Source: Macrocybe gigantea
Taxonomy: Eukaryota; Basidiomycota; Agaricomycetes; Agaricales; Callistosporiaceae
Direction of reading: 5' to 3'
Length of the DNA stretch: 64,000 nucleotides
Assembly (NCBI GenBank): GCA_011319805.1
Contig: SJRY01000275.1
Coordinates: forward strand, 248,001-312,000
Of the stretch, positions 49,222-62,157 are shown piece after piece (within the stretch, counting starts at the first letter, position 1; each line of letters starts with the position of its first letter). Position numbers and translations under genes: made by a program. The notes under the pieces were generated by a model. It saw only the letters and a list, made by a program, of their open reading frames with translations, made no database searches and was not told the DNA's origin.

Positions 49222-52200
49222 TCAAGAGGAATCTTGAGTTCTGAAGGAGAGATAGACCTTGCGAAGGTTGTCGCGAGTCGACGGTTTCGTGCAGACGGGA
49301 CAGACTCCCTGTTTCGAGACCGCCTCATTTATGCACCTGGAAATCCGTCATCATCAGGTCTCGTAGAGAGAAATGGTTTATCGTCCTTACTCTGCGCAGA
49401 ACAGATGGCCACACAGGGCGATCGTGCTGTCCTTCGGAAAATGTTGGCATACTGGACACATGAGTTTCGGTGTGATGGGCTTGGTCGAGGTGCCGCCCTG
49501 CTTGTGATCATCTTGAGCCAGCTTTGCCGGCCAGCCAGTGTAGATTCCCCCGCCGTCTGCTACCTCCCCCGACGTCAGAAGCGTGTGCTCGCATAGCATG
49601 CTCCCGTCCTCCATCGATGCGCCGGACAGAAGCCTGGATCCCGAACGCAGGGCGCACCTGTGACAACAGGATGACACGGTCTACGAGGAGCGCACGGATA
49701 GAAAATGAATCATGTCCTTACCCGTTTCCGATTTTCAAGCGATTCAGAGAGAAATGACCGCGTGTGTTGATATGAGCGACGACGGAGCAGTCGTCAAGGG
49801 CGACATTGTCGCCGAGCTGCCCCAGCACCATATGTTAAATAACGCGAAAATATTCGAGCGAGGTTTAAAAGTGTGCGCACCTCGACGAGATCGGGCTCAG
49901 TCATTAAACCGAGCCTGCCACCTGCATATATTGAGCAGTTCTTTCCGATCTTTGCCCCCATGGCGCGCAGGAACCAGACCAGATATGCGGAGCCTGTGAT
50001 GGGACCGAGCACGCCCCGAGGCCCGTACCCACCGCGCAATATCCGAGAAAGGGTAAGGTGCAGCTGCCATCGCTGGCAGTAACTGCTTTTATCCCAATCG
50101 AACTGGCCCTCTCGGCGTCGACCGATGATGAGCCACTTGGTGAAGATGACAAACAGCATAACGAGAATAGCTTGCGTAGTCAGGAGAGCGATGAAGGACA
50201 CCGCGATCAGGCCATACAGAGTCCCGAATCGATACCATGATGGCCTGAACAAATGCGGCAGATGTATTATTGCCAGTTTCAGCAGCTGGGCGGTAGCGAC
50301 GGCGCCAATGGACCAATAGGCCGCGGAGAACGCCGCTACAAGAACGTTGAATGCCAGAATGAAGCAATAAGGGAAGACAAAGTAGTTCGCCTCTCCCTCG
50401 TAGAATGCTCTGCCGAAGGGTGTCGTGTTGTCGATTGTGTCTGGCACCTTCGGCGTCTTTGACAGGCAAATGGCCTCTCCGCAGTCTATACATGATTCAT
50501 CGGCAACGGGAGTGGGGAAAATCCACTGCGAAACGTACAATTTCCTACCCAGGTAGACCCGTCTTGGTACGTCTCGTTCCGCTTGCCAAGCGCGCCGGTG
50601 CCCATGGTCGCGCGTTTACCTATGCGTGTTCCAGGTAAAAGGACAACGCGATCAGCGACCATAGCTGAACAAAAGACGTTCAGAAAAAAATGCACATTAT
50701 TCAAACTGCAGTACCCACCACCGTCGCCGATTATAATCTTCTCTGATCCGAGGCGATCGCTCGTGAACAATTCCGACCGCGAGCCTAAAACGACGTCGTC
50801 GCCGATCTCCAACAGCTCAGGATCAGGACAATAGATGCCGGTACCAGGCCAGTACACCCGCCTTCCGACCTTAGCGCCCATTGTTCTGTATGCAAGCTTT
50901 ACGAACAGAAACTTCATTACGTGAACCAAACGGTTCTCTTAAAAGATGTTGCTTACCGAAACAACCTCATAATGAGTTCCTAATACAGAAAACGCATTCT
51001 TCATGCTCCTGCGTGAGAGAAGAGTAGAGTTGACATATCGACGCAACTTTGCCAACTGCATCACGTCCGGTCCTTTGCACTCCTTGTTAAGTCCCAAAAC
51101 CCTTTTCACAACAATCCCAAGAAAAAGTTGAAGTAACGGAGTCAGTATTGCTTGGACGATTCGAGCCATGGTGTGAAAGACGACTCGGCGGGGCGTAGAG
51201 AACCAATAGACTACCGCTTCAATCGCATTCAGATTGTCTCTGGAGAAAATTGTCTGTTCGATCATGAGCCAGATGGACAGGAACCAAGGCAGATCTATTA
51301 TACGACACTTGTCAGCGTAACATTCGCAAAACGGAAAGACTGAATATACAAGAAACGAAATTCACGAGGAATATTATTGGCCACGCAATAAAAAGCTTCA
51401 ATACCCAATGGGGGTCATCTACTGGCACCCTGTTGTAGGCGGCGTAGTGCTGTGGAGATGGTAGATCATGAGTTGATGCATGCGGTCCGTAGACGGTACC
51501 GCTGTCGACGACGGCCCCTGGCGAAACCGTCGTATAGGTGTTGACAACTGCTTCATGCCCGATCGTCACTGTTCCTAGCCGGAAAATGTCTTCCCTTTCA
51601 ACACAGAATCCGCGGACGGTGGCCCCGTCAATGAGGCAGCCGTCAGCAATCGTTAACAAATCGAATTCGCCCAGTCGTGTATGTTCAGATATGTGAACAT
51701 CTTTGCCAATGCGCGCACCAAGCATGCGGTAATATAGAATTTCAAGGCAGGGGTGCATTGAAAAGATGCCTTTTCCGGCGATGCTGAAATATAGAGTATC
51801 CGTTAGCGTATGGATGATATCGCGAACAAATGGCTGACGTTAGGCTCTGATCGACGATCCACCATCTCAGATGATAACTTGACCACCTATTCAAAATGTC
51901 AGCTTCCACTGTCACGTACGACGACTGGACCTACATTGGGTAAACTCCCGGTTTATAGCGTCCAATCACTGTCCACTTGAATGTGACTGCTGCTAATGGG
52001 GAGATGACGTGCACGCACAGCCTTGCTGAAAGAATGGCAGCGAGGAGCGCTCCCATCCGTTCCCAGAAGCTACCTTCGTATAATCGTGCCAAGTAACTCA
52101 AAACGAATAGGAGCACAGTCCCTGTTACTTATGGTTAACATCGAAATTTACCATTGGATGAAAGGCTTACATGTCAAGGCTGACTTCATGGGGTAAAAGA

Positions 52201-55018
52201 GGATTAGCGGGATTGCCTGTACAAACAGACTGACTATATGTGTTTGTCCACGGGAAGGAATGCGCTTGCGTTGCTCTTGGTTTTGTTCGTAGTCGTAAAG
52301 CAAGCTTATACGAGAATCGGCGACGGTTGGCTTCTCGGAAATGAAGGTAGACGTCGGGGAAGTCTGGTCGAGACGATCCTGTATAGCAGAGGCGATACCA
52401 CTGACAGTGCTATTGGCGAAAAGGGTTGGAAGCGGTATAGAAACGTGAGTAAGCTTTCGGATTTGGGATGAAAGGTGTCCCAGGAGTAGGGAGTTGCCTC
52501 CTAGCAAAAAGAAGTCTGAGTCGCGTTTGATTCTGCCAGGATCGACATCTAAAACTCCAGCAATAGAATCACGAACGAGGATTTCGAGTTTGTTCATTGC
52601 GGAAGAGTCCCTTTTAGTAGCTTCGGCTTGCATCGCGGCGAAATCATGGCTGCCCTGTTCGTTTGTTGACAGAGGTGTCCTGAGAACATAAAAGAAATCC
52701 GGAATGGCATATCCAGGCAGGACTCCAAATAACTCGCTCTTCATAGTGAGGGCGTCAAGCTCTGGTCGATCCTTCACATGGACATAAGCATCCATGGAAC
52801 CGAACGAGTTGGCGTTCAGAGCGACGTCCTGAACGCCAGATAGATTTAAGATTTCTTTTTTCATTTTCTCGAGATCGACAGTGACTCTTTCACACGGAAT
52901 TGACTCAGAAAGAGACGTGGAGGAGATCGTTTGTGCATCGAAATGGCGTTCAATCAGCGGGATTGTGTCTGTAGAAGTCCTCAGGCCCAGCCGGGAGGAT
53001 AGGTTTATGCGCTGAGGTTTGTTAGCGCTGTTGCATGATATTTAATACCAAGACGTCAGCTCAACGTTAACGACATACGGCGTACCTGTTCTTAGGGATA
53101 TCGGACATATAAACAATGAGAAATGGCCACTTGTTTGAATGAAGGTGTCCTCTATACACCGAGATATTAATTAAAGTTGCGATTATCTGAAGCAACCTAC
53201 TTCAGGAGTTCTTGCAGTTGCGATAGTCCAATACGTTGTCGGTAAGGCACTGGAACAATGATCGCGCCAATCGCTTCTTGCAGAGTAACATGTTTTACGG
53301 AGAAAACAAGCGCATTCTGTCTGTATGATTTAGATGATATGCATTAGGACGTAAAATTGGTCCATACCTTGACGCAATCCTTCGCCGCGGTCAAAATAGC
53401 ATCCTCAATCTCCATTGGTGATATAACTTCACCACCTCTGTTTATGATTTCCTTAGACCGCCCGGTAACGTAAAGGTAGCTGGAAATCTGATTGAACAAA
53501 TCACGGGATTGCGAAAATGGCAGATATATACCCATCGTTATCCATATAGCCTATATCCCCAGTGTCAAACCAACCATCGAGAGTGATTGCAGACTTGTCC
53601 AACGAGCTGCTTGCATCGACGGATGTCTCGTAACCGTCGAAAAGAGGAGGACCACGGACACAAATAGAGCCGGCTTCGCTATTAGAGAGCTCTTGGTCTA
53701 GACTGCTTGGGTCGCGTATCGACAGCTGGGGACCACAGGCCAGCCCGGAACATCCGGGCCGATCGAGTTGATAATCCGTCGGAGGAGATGCAATCGGCAT
53801 ACATCTGGGGCAAAGCTAAGAAAAGTAGACGTTATATGCGCTAAGGATGGCGCGACGTACTCTGTCATACCGTAAGAAGGCAGTACCACGGCGTTGTGGA
53901 AGGCTGCCTTGAGTTCGGCTGCGAGAGAAGGAAGAAGACCGCCAGCGGCGTTGCAGATCATCCGAATATGTACATCATCGGTCAGTATTTTCAACTCTTC
54001 TCGAATTGCAAGGACAGCATGGTGAATAGTCGGCGCCGCATAGTACCTTGGGGAGCCGTGGAATGGATGATCCATGAACGACCTTCAGAACACGTCGAGA
54101 GACCTACCATGTCGCTCTGAGCTGTTGTGCAACTCTCCAGAATTCAAGGGGATCAAAGCCAGAACAAACTATCGTGCTGCCACCGGACAAGATTGGTGCC
54201 AAAAGGTTGCGAACAATACCTCCGACATGGAAGAATGGCATTATGTTCACTATATAGAAGGAAGCGATGGGACACGACGGAGTTTGACCATCGGGATGAC
54301 AAGACTCACGATTGACGTCCGTTTCTCGAAGGCCCCATGAATGCACCACGCAAGACGTGCCGATAATAAGGGTTTTGAGAGTATAGGGCACGACCTTTTT
54401 GGAGCCACTCGTCCCGGATGTGTGCAGAAGTAGACAATGGTCTTTGAGGGTATGTGGTTGGAATTCGCGTTGCCCCGGAGGCACGACCATCCCATCCATA
54501 GGGTGGACATCAAATAGCCCCGTCGGCCCCAGGGAACGAGGTTCGATGAATAAAATCTCGCAGCCAATCTCGTCACGCAACTCGCGTAATCCCAGTCGCT
54601 CCACAGCATCCTTCGTCGCTACAAGCGCACGAACCTTTAAGTGCGACGCGTCTTTGCGTACTTCGGAGGCGGTGCAGCTGGCGTTGACAGGGACGCAGAC
54701 GTGGTACGTCAGCAAGGCAAGCAGCGCGACAGCATTTTCTGGGCCTGTCGGGAGGGCAAGCATGACTCTGTCACTGGGCGCTAGCGGGTTTCTGGTCGGT
54801 AGACGGAAGTCGGATATAAACGAACGCAGCTCGGCATGAGTAAGAGGAGGCCTAGTGGGAGTCTGCGGGTGTATCGCTGGGTTGCTGGTGAAGCACAGGC
54901 AATCAAGGAATGTGTTGAATTTATCAGAGCTTTTCAAACGACTGTCAAAGTACTCCCCGAGGGAGCTGAGGGACGATAGTGGTTCAAAGGAGCGAAGAGA
55001 CGAGAGAGGCACTGCCAT
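49222..55018 (-). CDS. Adenylation-carrier-membrane synthetase (Pls-like) with C-terminal RING finger
   Basis: Eighteen exons close in phase to 4893 coding bases (1630 residues). Adenylation domain, residues 1-530: HTSGTSGSKK about 199, SYGMTE about 345, FDTGDIGYMDND about 425, GRSKEIINRGGEVISP about 441. Carrier domain: FFLLGGNSLLLGHL, with the phosphopantetheine Ser near 713. Then come several membrane segments (SLFVQAIPLILFYP, LKLFIAWPIIFLVNF, FPYCFILAFNVLVAAF, ILVMLFVIFTKW) and three hexapeptide beta-helix domains beginning MLGARIGKDVHI (about 905), TMGAKVGRRVYW (about 1172) and AMGAKIGKNCSI (about 1450). The layout resembles epsilon-polylysine synthetase-type proteins and the NRPS terminal domain TIGR02353. 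After GWPAKLAQ the same frame gives a full C3HC4 RING (CPVC about 1571, CGHLFCAEC, CPVCTKPS), its last part on exon 49336-49222. The adenylation core motif is acyl-CoA-synthetase-like, so the substrate may be an acid other than lysine. Confidence 0.85.
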
Positions 55019-56802
55019 GATGCTATGAGGTCCACTCAGGTGCGGCAGCCGAGCAAAACCGAGTTTCCACAGGAGGTAGCCCTTTTATCTACGCATTGCT
55101 TCATACATTCTTTTATGAAGATAGACATGATGAGAAGCTCCTTAGATTTCTGTTTAGTAACATGCCAGCCCAAAATGCGAAACCACGAACTGAGAAGGCC
55201 TTACAAGACGAAACTGGCGTGTTCTCCGTTCCGGTGGAGCTAAAGTGCGAATGCCGGCCATAGCTGCCATTCCAATAAAGCTTCGTGTCAGATTTGTCTT
55301 CACTGAACGCATGTTGATTACCTGCGTTTTAGCCACTAAGAACCTTCTGGATTAACCCGTGCCAGTCAGAAACGCTGAAATACCATTGGAAATCCGAGTA
55401 TGTTGGTAGTGATAAAATATTGCGAAGGGCCTTTTTGGGAGTCTGAACAAGCTATGAAGCCAAGAGAAACCCTCGGGAATTGATCGCTTCGTGAAAGTGG
55501 GGAGTTCGGACTCAAGAATCTTGACATCCGGCGAGTCCTTCCGCTTCTTTTTCCCGACGCGACAAATGAAATACCTAAACGCCTCGGAACAGTGACAAAA
55601 CGGTCGGGAATCGATTAATCGATTTTGAAAAAGAGATCACGAATCGCTCGAGAACGTAAGAGGCAGCCGTTTTCCGTGAGCAATAAACCTGATTTTTGAC
55701 CGCATACAAGCCTCCGAAATCCTGACAAAGGAGCCTTTGTCATAAGAACGCCAGCAGGCAAGATCAGACCAGCTTGGAATGACTTCTCCGATCTACGACT
55801 GTGATGCGAGGATTCCTATCCGACGATTTGAATGATGCGCAGTCGACGTGATCTTCATCCAAAGCGAAGACGGAGCCACGGCGGTACTGGATAAGGATGG
55901 AGTGGCAACTTGTCAACCATGAAGGTTCTCAGGGAGCGGGCACTGATTGGGGTAGAACAATCACGGATGGCATCAGTATGACTAAACTATAAGATCAGAC
56001 CAGCATAGCTCAATTGTCAACTGCGAATATGTGTTGGTTTAGAAGAGAAGGCCGTTGTCGTATTCGACAGCTGATGAAGATAACGCCAGCCCGTGCGGCC
56101 AATCACGATGATGACAAGAAAGAAGGTGAGGTCAAACGCCAATTAACTCGGACCCCTGAAGGCCAGAGCTCGTTTTTCGTATCTGCTGAAGCGGCAGCTG
56201 GTCACAAAGGCACATCTTGAATCCTGTTTTGCATGAAATTCACCATAATCTCGACACCCCAAATCCGTCGAATTTCAGCACCTTTGATGTGATCTTGATG
56301 GATTGCTGGCTTTCCTCCATTTACTGGGTCACAAGGTGCTCGTGGTGGGTGATCAGGTCTGTTCATCATGCCAGTCCGGACCAAGTCGTCGCTTTTGTAG
56401 ATTCGGCAAGGTCTATTAAAGGAAGAAGAAATTCAGCAAGCTGGCATCATATCATTTGAGAAGCCGGACCATGGGAGACGGATTCGGTTCTCCCATCATC
56501 TCTCTTTCTGTAATCAGCCTATCTTTCACGCAAAGCCCTCTTCTTGATGTTGCGAACAGACGCTCAGGCATCTGTAATTCGCCATACAAGGTCGCCATGT
56601 CTGCTATCCCCGGAAATACCTGTCGATTTGACGTAACACGAGGCCCAGGGATTCGTAACGTCGTCAATGGAAACAGAAGGTGTCCCTGAGAGGCGTCCAA
56701 TGACCATCGTCACAGCAGGAACTCTTCAAGGACACCCGTTTTGCCTTCCGAGAGCCCTACGTTTCTCCCTTTCCGGCTTCCAAGTCGTCTCCTTGTAAAT
56801 GA
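55019..56802. other. Long divergent intergenic region
   Basis: About 1.8 kb with no gene I can support. It contains the promoter of the synthetase on the left and that of the membrane protein on the right. A 16-base perfect palindrome lies at 55609-55624. The short frames (56014-56700) show no family resemblance. Confidence 0.5.
55609..55624. repeat. 16-base perfect palindrome AATCGATTAATCGATT
   Basis: The sequence equals its own reverse complement and is also a tandem pair of AATCGATT. It could be a binding site for a dimeric factor, but may be chance in a 64 kb window. Confidence 0.5.
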
Positions 56803-57940
56803 ATGACTTCAAGAGTCTGTTTCTCTCTCATCCTAATTGCCGCGTTTCTGCTGTCCTTTCTTCCTCTCTACTCCTTGGCCCAGAGTCGAGCTCGGCCTCC
56901 AAATCAGCGGAATGTCACCATCCCAAGCACCTCCCCGCAGATCGTGTACACTCCTTTGTTATGCAATGCGACCGCGGCGGCATCCAGACAAGAATGTAGA
57001 GGCGCCTGGTGCGTTATACAATCTGTCATGTCTGACGCTCATTCTCGTATCTGTTTCGTTTCCAAATGAATAGGCAAATAATCAACGATTCTTTCGTTAC
57101 CACGACCGGGCCAGATCTCAGCTCATCTACCAACATCGTGCCCCAAATGTTCTTCCAATTTCGAGGTGAGCACTCCTCGTGTTCAAGTCGCTGCCGCTTT
57201 ATCCGGCACAAATTCCAACCGACCACCGCAGCTTCCGCATTGTATCTCACCACGTCCCCGCTATCTAATTCCACCGCCAATATCACCGTCTATGTGGACG
57301 GGACCTCCGTTGGTATCGGGTTCAATACCTCGGCAGGCGTTATAGCGGTCCTTAATCTAATTGAATCGGAAATCACGACCGTTTCGCTCACCTTTGTCCC
57401 TGCGCCGTCTTCTCCTTCGCGCCTGGATGTCACCTCTCTGACGTTGACAGTAACAGATGACATGTCCGTACCTTGTCATTTCTCATCTTATCGTCTTTTT
57501 AACGCGCTCGCTCGCTTTGCCTGTCGTTTTGCCGCTCGCGCACTCAATGTCTTTAATGGTTTCGCTAAACTAGCGCTTCGTCCTCCTCCGTTTTCTTGCC
57601 CTCGTCGACGCTACCTCCATCCGCGACCTTGCCGACCATCGTCCTCCCGACCTCTAGCACGTCCTCAGGCACCGCTTCGCCCTCAGTCCCGCCGGCGCAA
57701 GCCTCGTCCAAGCGAAACCTCGTACCTTTGGCCGTTGGCATCGTCCTGGGCCTCAGCCTGGGCATCCCGGCTCTCGCCGTCGTGGGCTACATCGCGTGGA
57801 GGCGGCGCAGGAGGAGACGCTACGGATCGACGGCGGACTTTTCCGACACCGAGTCTTCGCCTCATCCCTCGATTCTTTTCCGGAACGGACGACGACCCTC
57901 TTCGGGGCATCGACCGAACGCGCGTTTACGGGAGAAATAA
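56803..57940 (+). CDS. Single-pass type I membrane protein, unknown function
   Basis: Four in-phase exons (56803-57008, 57074-57165, 57232-57463, 57574-57940), about 298 residues. Signal peptide (VCFSLILIAAFLLSFLPL), an ectodomain with Asn-glycosylation sequons and paired-looking cysteines (YTPLLCNATAA, RQECRGAW), a beta-rich stretch (ANITVYVDGTSVGIGF), and a Ser/Thr/Pro stalk. A transmembrane helix VPLAVGIVLGLSLGIPALAV is followed by WRRRRRRRYG, which acts as a stop-transfer signal. The cytosolic tail is short and basic. Topology resembles fungal Mid2/Skg6-type cell-surface sensors, but I see no diagnostic domain. Confidence 0.8.
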
Positions 57941-59347
57941 GTTTCTCTCCCGTGCTCGTTCCTCAGTGCCCCTTCCTCTCTTGCATTGTTTCGTTCCCTC
58001 ACTTTTCCATTCATCACTTTTGCATGCGGGTCAGATCTTCACTGTATCATTTCCAACGCTTTACAACATTCGTTCTGGGAAATCGCGCGTCTTTTCTTGT
58101 ACTGTAACATTCGAATCATTGACGATCACATTCCTTTCCTGCCATGTTCATCCCCTTCTGGTATCAATATCTGTACCATAACTAATCTATGTCACCCCAC
58201 AGCGTTGAATAATAATATCTGGTGTCGGTTTCCATCAACCAATCGATCTACCCTTCGAAAGGCCAAATCAATGTCATGGGGACATGCCTTTCTCTCATTC
58301 GACAGCGGCTCAATCCTGGTAATGTCCTTTTCCACGTGCGTTTCGTTCGCCTGTTGCTGGTCGGTGCTTCCCTTCGCCTCCCGTAATGAGTATTTGTAAA
58401 TTGCACGAGGCAGAAGCGCATCAAACGGCATCCTGCAACACGACAGCGAACCGGAATACAATCAATCCCGGTGTTGCCTGCCCGATCGAAAAATCATCAA
58501 AAATTCAAGACTTTTCGTCTTCTCAGAGCCGCAGAGCCGCAGAGCGCATGGAGGGCGTCTGACGATGTATCGTGGTACTTGGGTCAGAACGATCAAAGAC
58601 CGAGGCTTGGCCTCGGAATAATTCGGCAAGATGCCACCATCCAATCAATCCTGGTGCGGTGTCGATCAAGGCCACTAGATGAATAGACCGAGTCCCAAGC
58701 AACCGACCAGGAGAACACAGAGTCGACATCGCGACAAGAGATACCTGTGCTAATCTTATCGAGATCATCGCGTAGCAAAATCAGCAACCGACAACATTCA
58801 TACGCAACAAAATAGTGATTAGGAAAAAAAAAGATAACACACACCCTACAATCAGAACCCAATATAGTAGGTATAAACAACACAAGGCCCGCAGATAGAA
58901 GTGGGTAAAAGTAAGAGATGGTAGGGATATATGGGTACCGTGTGAAGAGTTCAAAGCCAGCGGAGAGGGTAGAATAAGATAAGACAAAGGTAACCAAGCG
59001 CACGCGCTCGCGTGATGGGCTGTGCTTGTAAGGGGCGGTGCAGCGGATGTCTATCATACATAGGAGGGAAAAGGTATCTGGTATCGGCGTGAACTTGGGG
59101 TTTAGTAGTCGTCAAGGAATAACGGGAATGGTATGTGCAGAAAACTTGACACGGGCAGTGCCACGTCTCGATAAGAAAGCATCTGCACATTTCATCGTCG
59201 AATAGGTAAAATTGGACAGAGAGGAGGGTCGACAGAGCTGAAAAGGGAACAGAAAGAAGCAGGACTGGAAAGGGTGAAGAATGTCTTTGGTGTTTTTGCG
59301 ATCGTGCGATCTATAAATAGGTAGCGTCCGTGAACATCTTCAGGACG
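57941..59347. other. Convergent 3' intergenic region
   Basis: About 1.4 kb between two converging membrane-protein genes. No family-like frame was found. It probably contains both 3' UTRs. Confidence 0.5.
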
Positions 59348-60670
59348 TTAAATCCCGCCATAGGCATCGTCATCGTTTTCAGCATGGCGAGAGCTGGTAG
59401 CTGGACCCGCGCCTCTAGCAGCGGCGATGGCAGGTCCACCTGACACGAGCGCGGGTGCAGCTTGATGATTCTGGTTCTGGTACTGCTCATAACCACCATG
59501 GCCCCCTGGAGCCTGCGAAGTCGCATACGGACCGTCGGTGGTGTACGCGTACGAGCTGTACGCCTCGGAATTGTACGCCGCTTGGGGCTGCGGCTGGGAG
59601 CTATACGCGCCCGTGCCAGGGAACTCGGTGCCGCTCTCGGTCGCTGTGGCGGCAAAGCCCTGGCCGTAGACGTACTGCGTGCGCTCCTGGATCCCGGCGT
59701 TGTGGAAATAAGCACCATGCCCAGCGAGTCCGGGCCCGCTGCTGATGGACGAGGTAGCCATGTGGGCATTGCGCTGGGCCATGCTAGGCGGCTGGGGATC
59801 AAAGGTGCTGACGCGATTGTCAAAGGATGGCGGTAGAGGCCCATCGTTGTACTCAGTGGGGTCGTCGTTGTTAAAGTCGACATCCATATCATGACGACGG
59901 CGGCGGAAGCGTCGCTAAGTGCAGGGAACATTAAGGTGCGAATAAAGTGAGGATAAGGCGGAATCCGTACCAGAATGAAGGCAATGATCATCGCAAGAAC
60001 AACGAGACCCGCGATGCCACCACCAACACTGCCAACGATGGCACCAGTGCTGATGCCGCTAGAGTTGGCCTTTGCGGTGGTTGATGGACTAACGGTCAAT
60101 GCAGGGCTATCAGCAGACGTAGTAACCGGCGAAGGAGGAAGAGTTTTTGTCACAGGCGCAGTCGTAATGATCACGTTCTGACATGGAATGTGTGATGAGC
60201 CGAATAACAACTACAGAGGGGAAATGAATGCTTACGCTCTGAGAGGTGACAGAAGACGACACTGAGGACACCGACGTGGAAACCGACGTCGAAGGTGACG
60301 AAGATTGAGACGTGGAAGGCGAATCGGACGATGTCAAGCTCGAAGTTTTCGTCGTCTCGGGCTGTTGCGTCGTCGTCTCGGTCTTCGTGGTTGTCGGAGT
60401 ACTGGTCGGCGTGGGAGAAGGCGAAGTACGGGAGGTCGATGGCTGCGTCGGCGGGGGTGGTGACTGAGTCTGAGTCGCAGAAGGGAGAGTCGCTGATCGT
60501 TGACCCGGGTCAGAAGTTAACTGTGCCAGGTTGGCGTTTGGTTACTGCTCACCGGATGGAGAAGAAACAGAGGAGAGGGACGATCCATCGAATGGACGGC
60601 CGAAAGGAGGCCCATTGCCCTGACGGGCTTTGAGCATGCGATGAGCATTGGCACGGTTGTTCAAAGTCAT
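59348..60670 (-). CDS. Single-pass membrane protein with Ser/Thr-rich ectodomain (Skg6/Axl2-like topology)
   Basis: Exons 60670-60553, 60492-60236, 60177-59971 and 59914-59348 join in phase, about 382 residues. There is a short N-terminus without a clear signal peptide (MTLNNRANAHRMLKARQGN). A Ser/Thr/Pro-rich stalk of about 150 residues follows, probably O-mannosylated. A glycine-zipper-rich membrane helix (GAIVGSVGGGIAGLVVLAMI) leads into RRFRRRRHD. A Tyr/Gly/Gln-rich tail of about 180 residues (YEQYQNQNHQAAPA) ends AENDDDAYGGI. Likely a plasma-membrane protein; function not recognisable. The missing signal peptide suggests a signal-anchor orientation or a start further upstream. Confidence 0.82.
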
Positions 60671-62157
60671 GATGCAGGAGCGTGGACAAGTTGACTTTTG
60701 CGATTAAGCGGATGACAGGATGAAACGAGTGCTGGATGAAAGGAATGGAAGAATGCCTGGAAGAAGAGGCAGTCTGACAAGGTAAGGCTAGGACCGCGTG
60801 GTCGACGGAAGGACGATGAGAAAGGCGAGGAAGAGGTAACGGAGAAGAAAATATGGGGGAGAACTGTCCTGGGAAACCGAGAGACTTGGAGACAATGGTT
60901 GCCTACAATCATTCATCACGTGACCTTGATGGAATCAATCCGAGTCGTCCTTGGCTCAAACATTAATGGATAACCATGCTTGCTGCCCAAGTGTTCCACC
61001 TGCCTGTACAGGGCATACAAATCTCTCCCATTGTTGATGTCAGCCATAAGATCCACTAGACCCGTCAAAATCTCCCGTTTCAACTGAATTCGATTTAGAG
61101 TCTCGGCCGTCGTGACTCTGATTTGATAGAACCGGGGCCGGCATCAATGCTTCTGAGCTTAAACGAGTATGATCAACACTCCAGGACTGCTGTTGATCTT
61201 AGATAGTGCCCGTTCATGTCAAACCCTCCATTCTCGAATGATGTTGTTCGCTGGATCCAGTATTTCCAGGTATCGATCATCGGCACTAACAAAAGAAATT
61301 GCTTGTGCATTCAAGTCTCAAGTCTTCATATCGTCGCCAGTGTCGAAGCCGCGTAAACATGCATATGTTTAGTCAGAAATGCTGATGGCGAACGTCAGCA
61401 AAGCCTCTTTATTCACACAAGGATAATAAAAGCAACCTCCGAGAGCTCATCAGATAAACGCCTCAAATTCTACTGCAGACATCTCGTCAAGGGAATCATA
61501 GATCCTCGATGATTCGAACGGTTTGGAGATCAGAGGACGAGTATAACCGATGCGTCGCGCAGGCGAAAAAGAATAATTGAGTCAGAGTTGTGATCAAAGG
61601 TTGGCCTTTGGAAGCGTGGTGCATTGAAACGTCTCTGAGAGGTTGCCATGACAGATGCATTCGTCAGCCAGGTCTGAATTGCCCGTCGCGCGTCGTGAAC
61701 AACCGCTTCAACCATAAGCGCTACAATGGTGGCTTGGGGAAACTTAGTGAACCGCCGCAAACTGGGCAGAATCCAGAGCAAATGGCTGGAAAAGGGAAAG
61801 ACGAGGTGACTCGCAATGGAGACTTTGGTTTTGCTTCAGGATACTATACCGGATGTTGCTGCGTCGCGGCTGGAGAGGGAATGACGGCATTATGCTTACC
61901 TAATAACAATTTGACATTGGGACATTGAAGCCAAAAGGCACTCTTGAGTGTAACTTGACTGCTGCTCGACGCTTGCCCCAGGTTCTTGCCATCCTCGCAG
62001 CCGTTTTGTCTCTCTCCTTCCACTCCTTTACACCTATAGTCTATACAGAGGGCCTATACATAGCCCATTCACGACTCCATTGACGACGCGTCTCGCAGCA
62101 ACACTCGGAACTACGGATTTTTTTTAACTCTGGGCTGCACCATTTCACATTTTTACC
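60671..62157. other. Divergent intergenic region
   Basis: About 1.5 kb upstream of two divergent genes. The frames near 61169-61928 show no recognised protein. Both promoters must lie here. Confidence 0.5.

Noticed and set aside
49234..49596. Plus-strand open frame over the RING exons
   Set aside because: Antisense shadow. The minus strand has conserved zinc ligands and coherent splicing.
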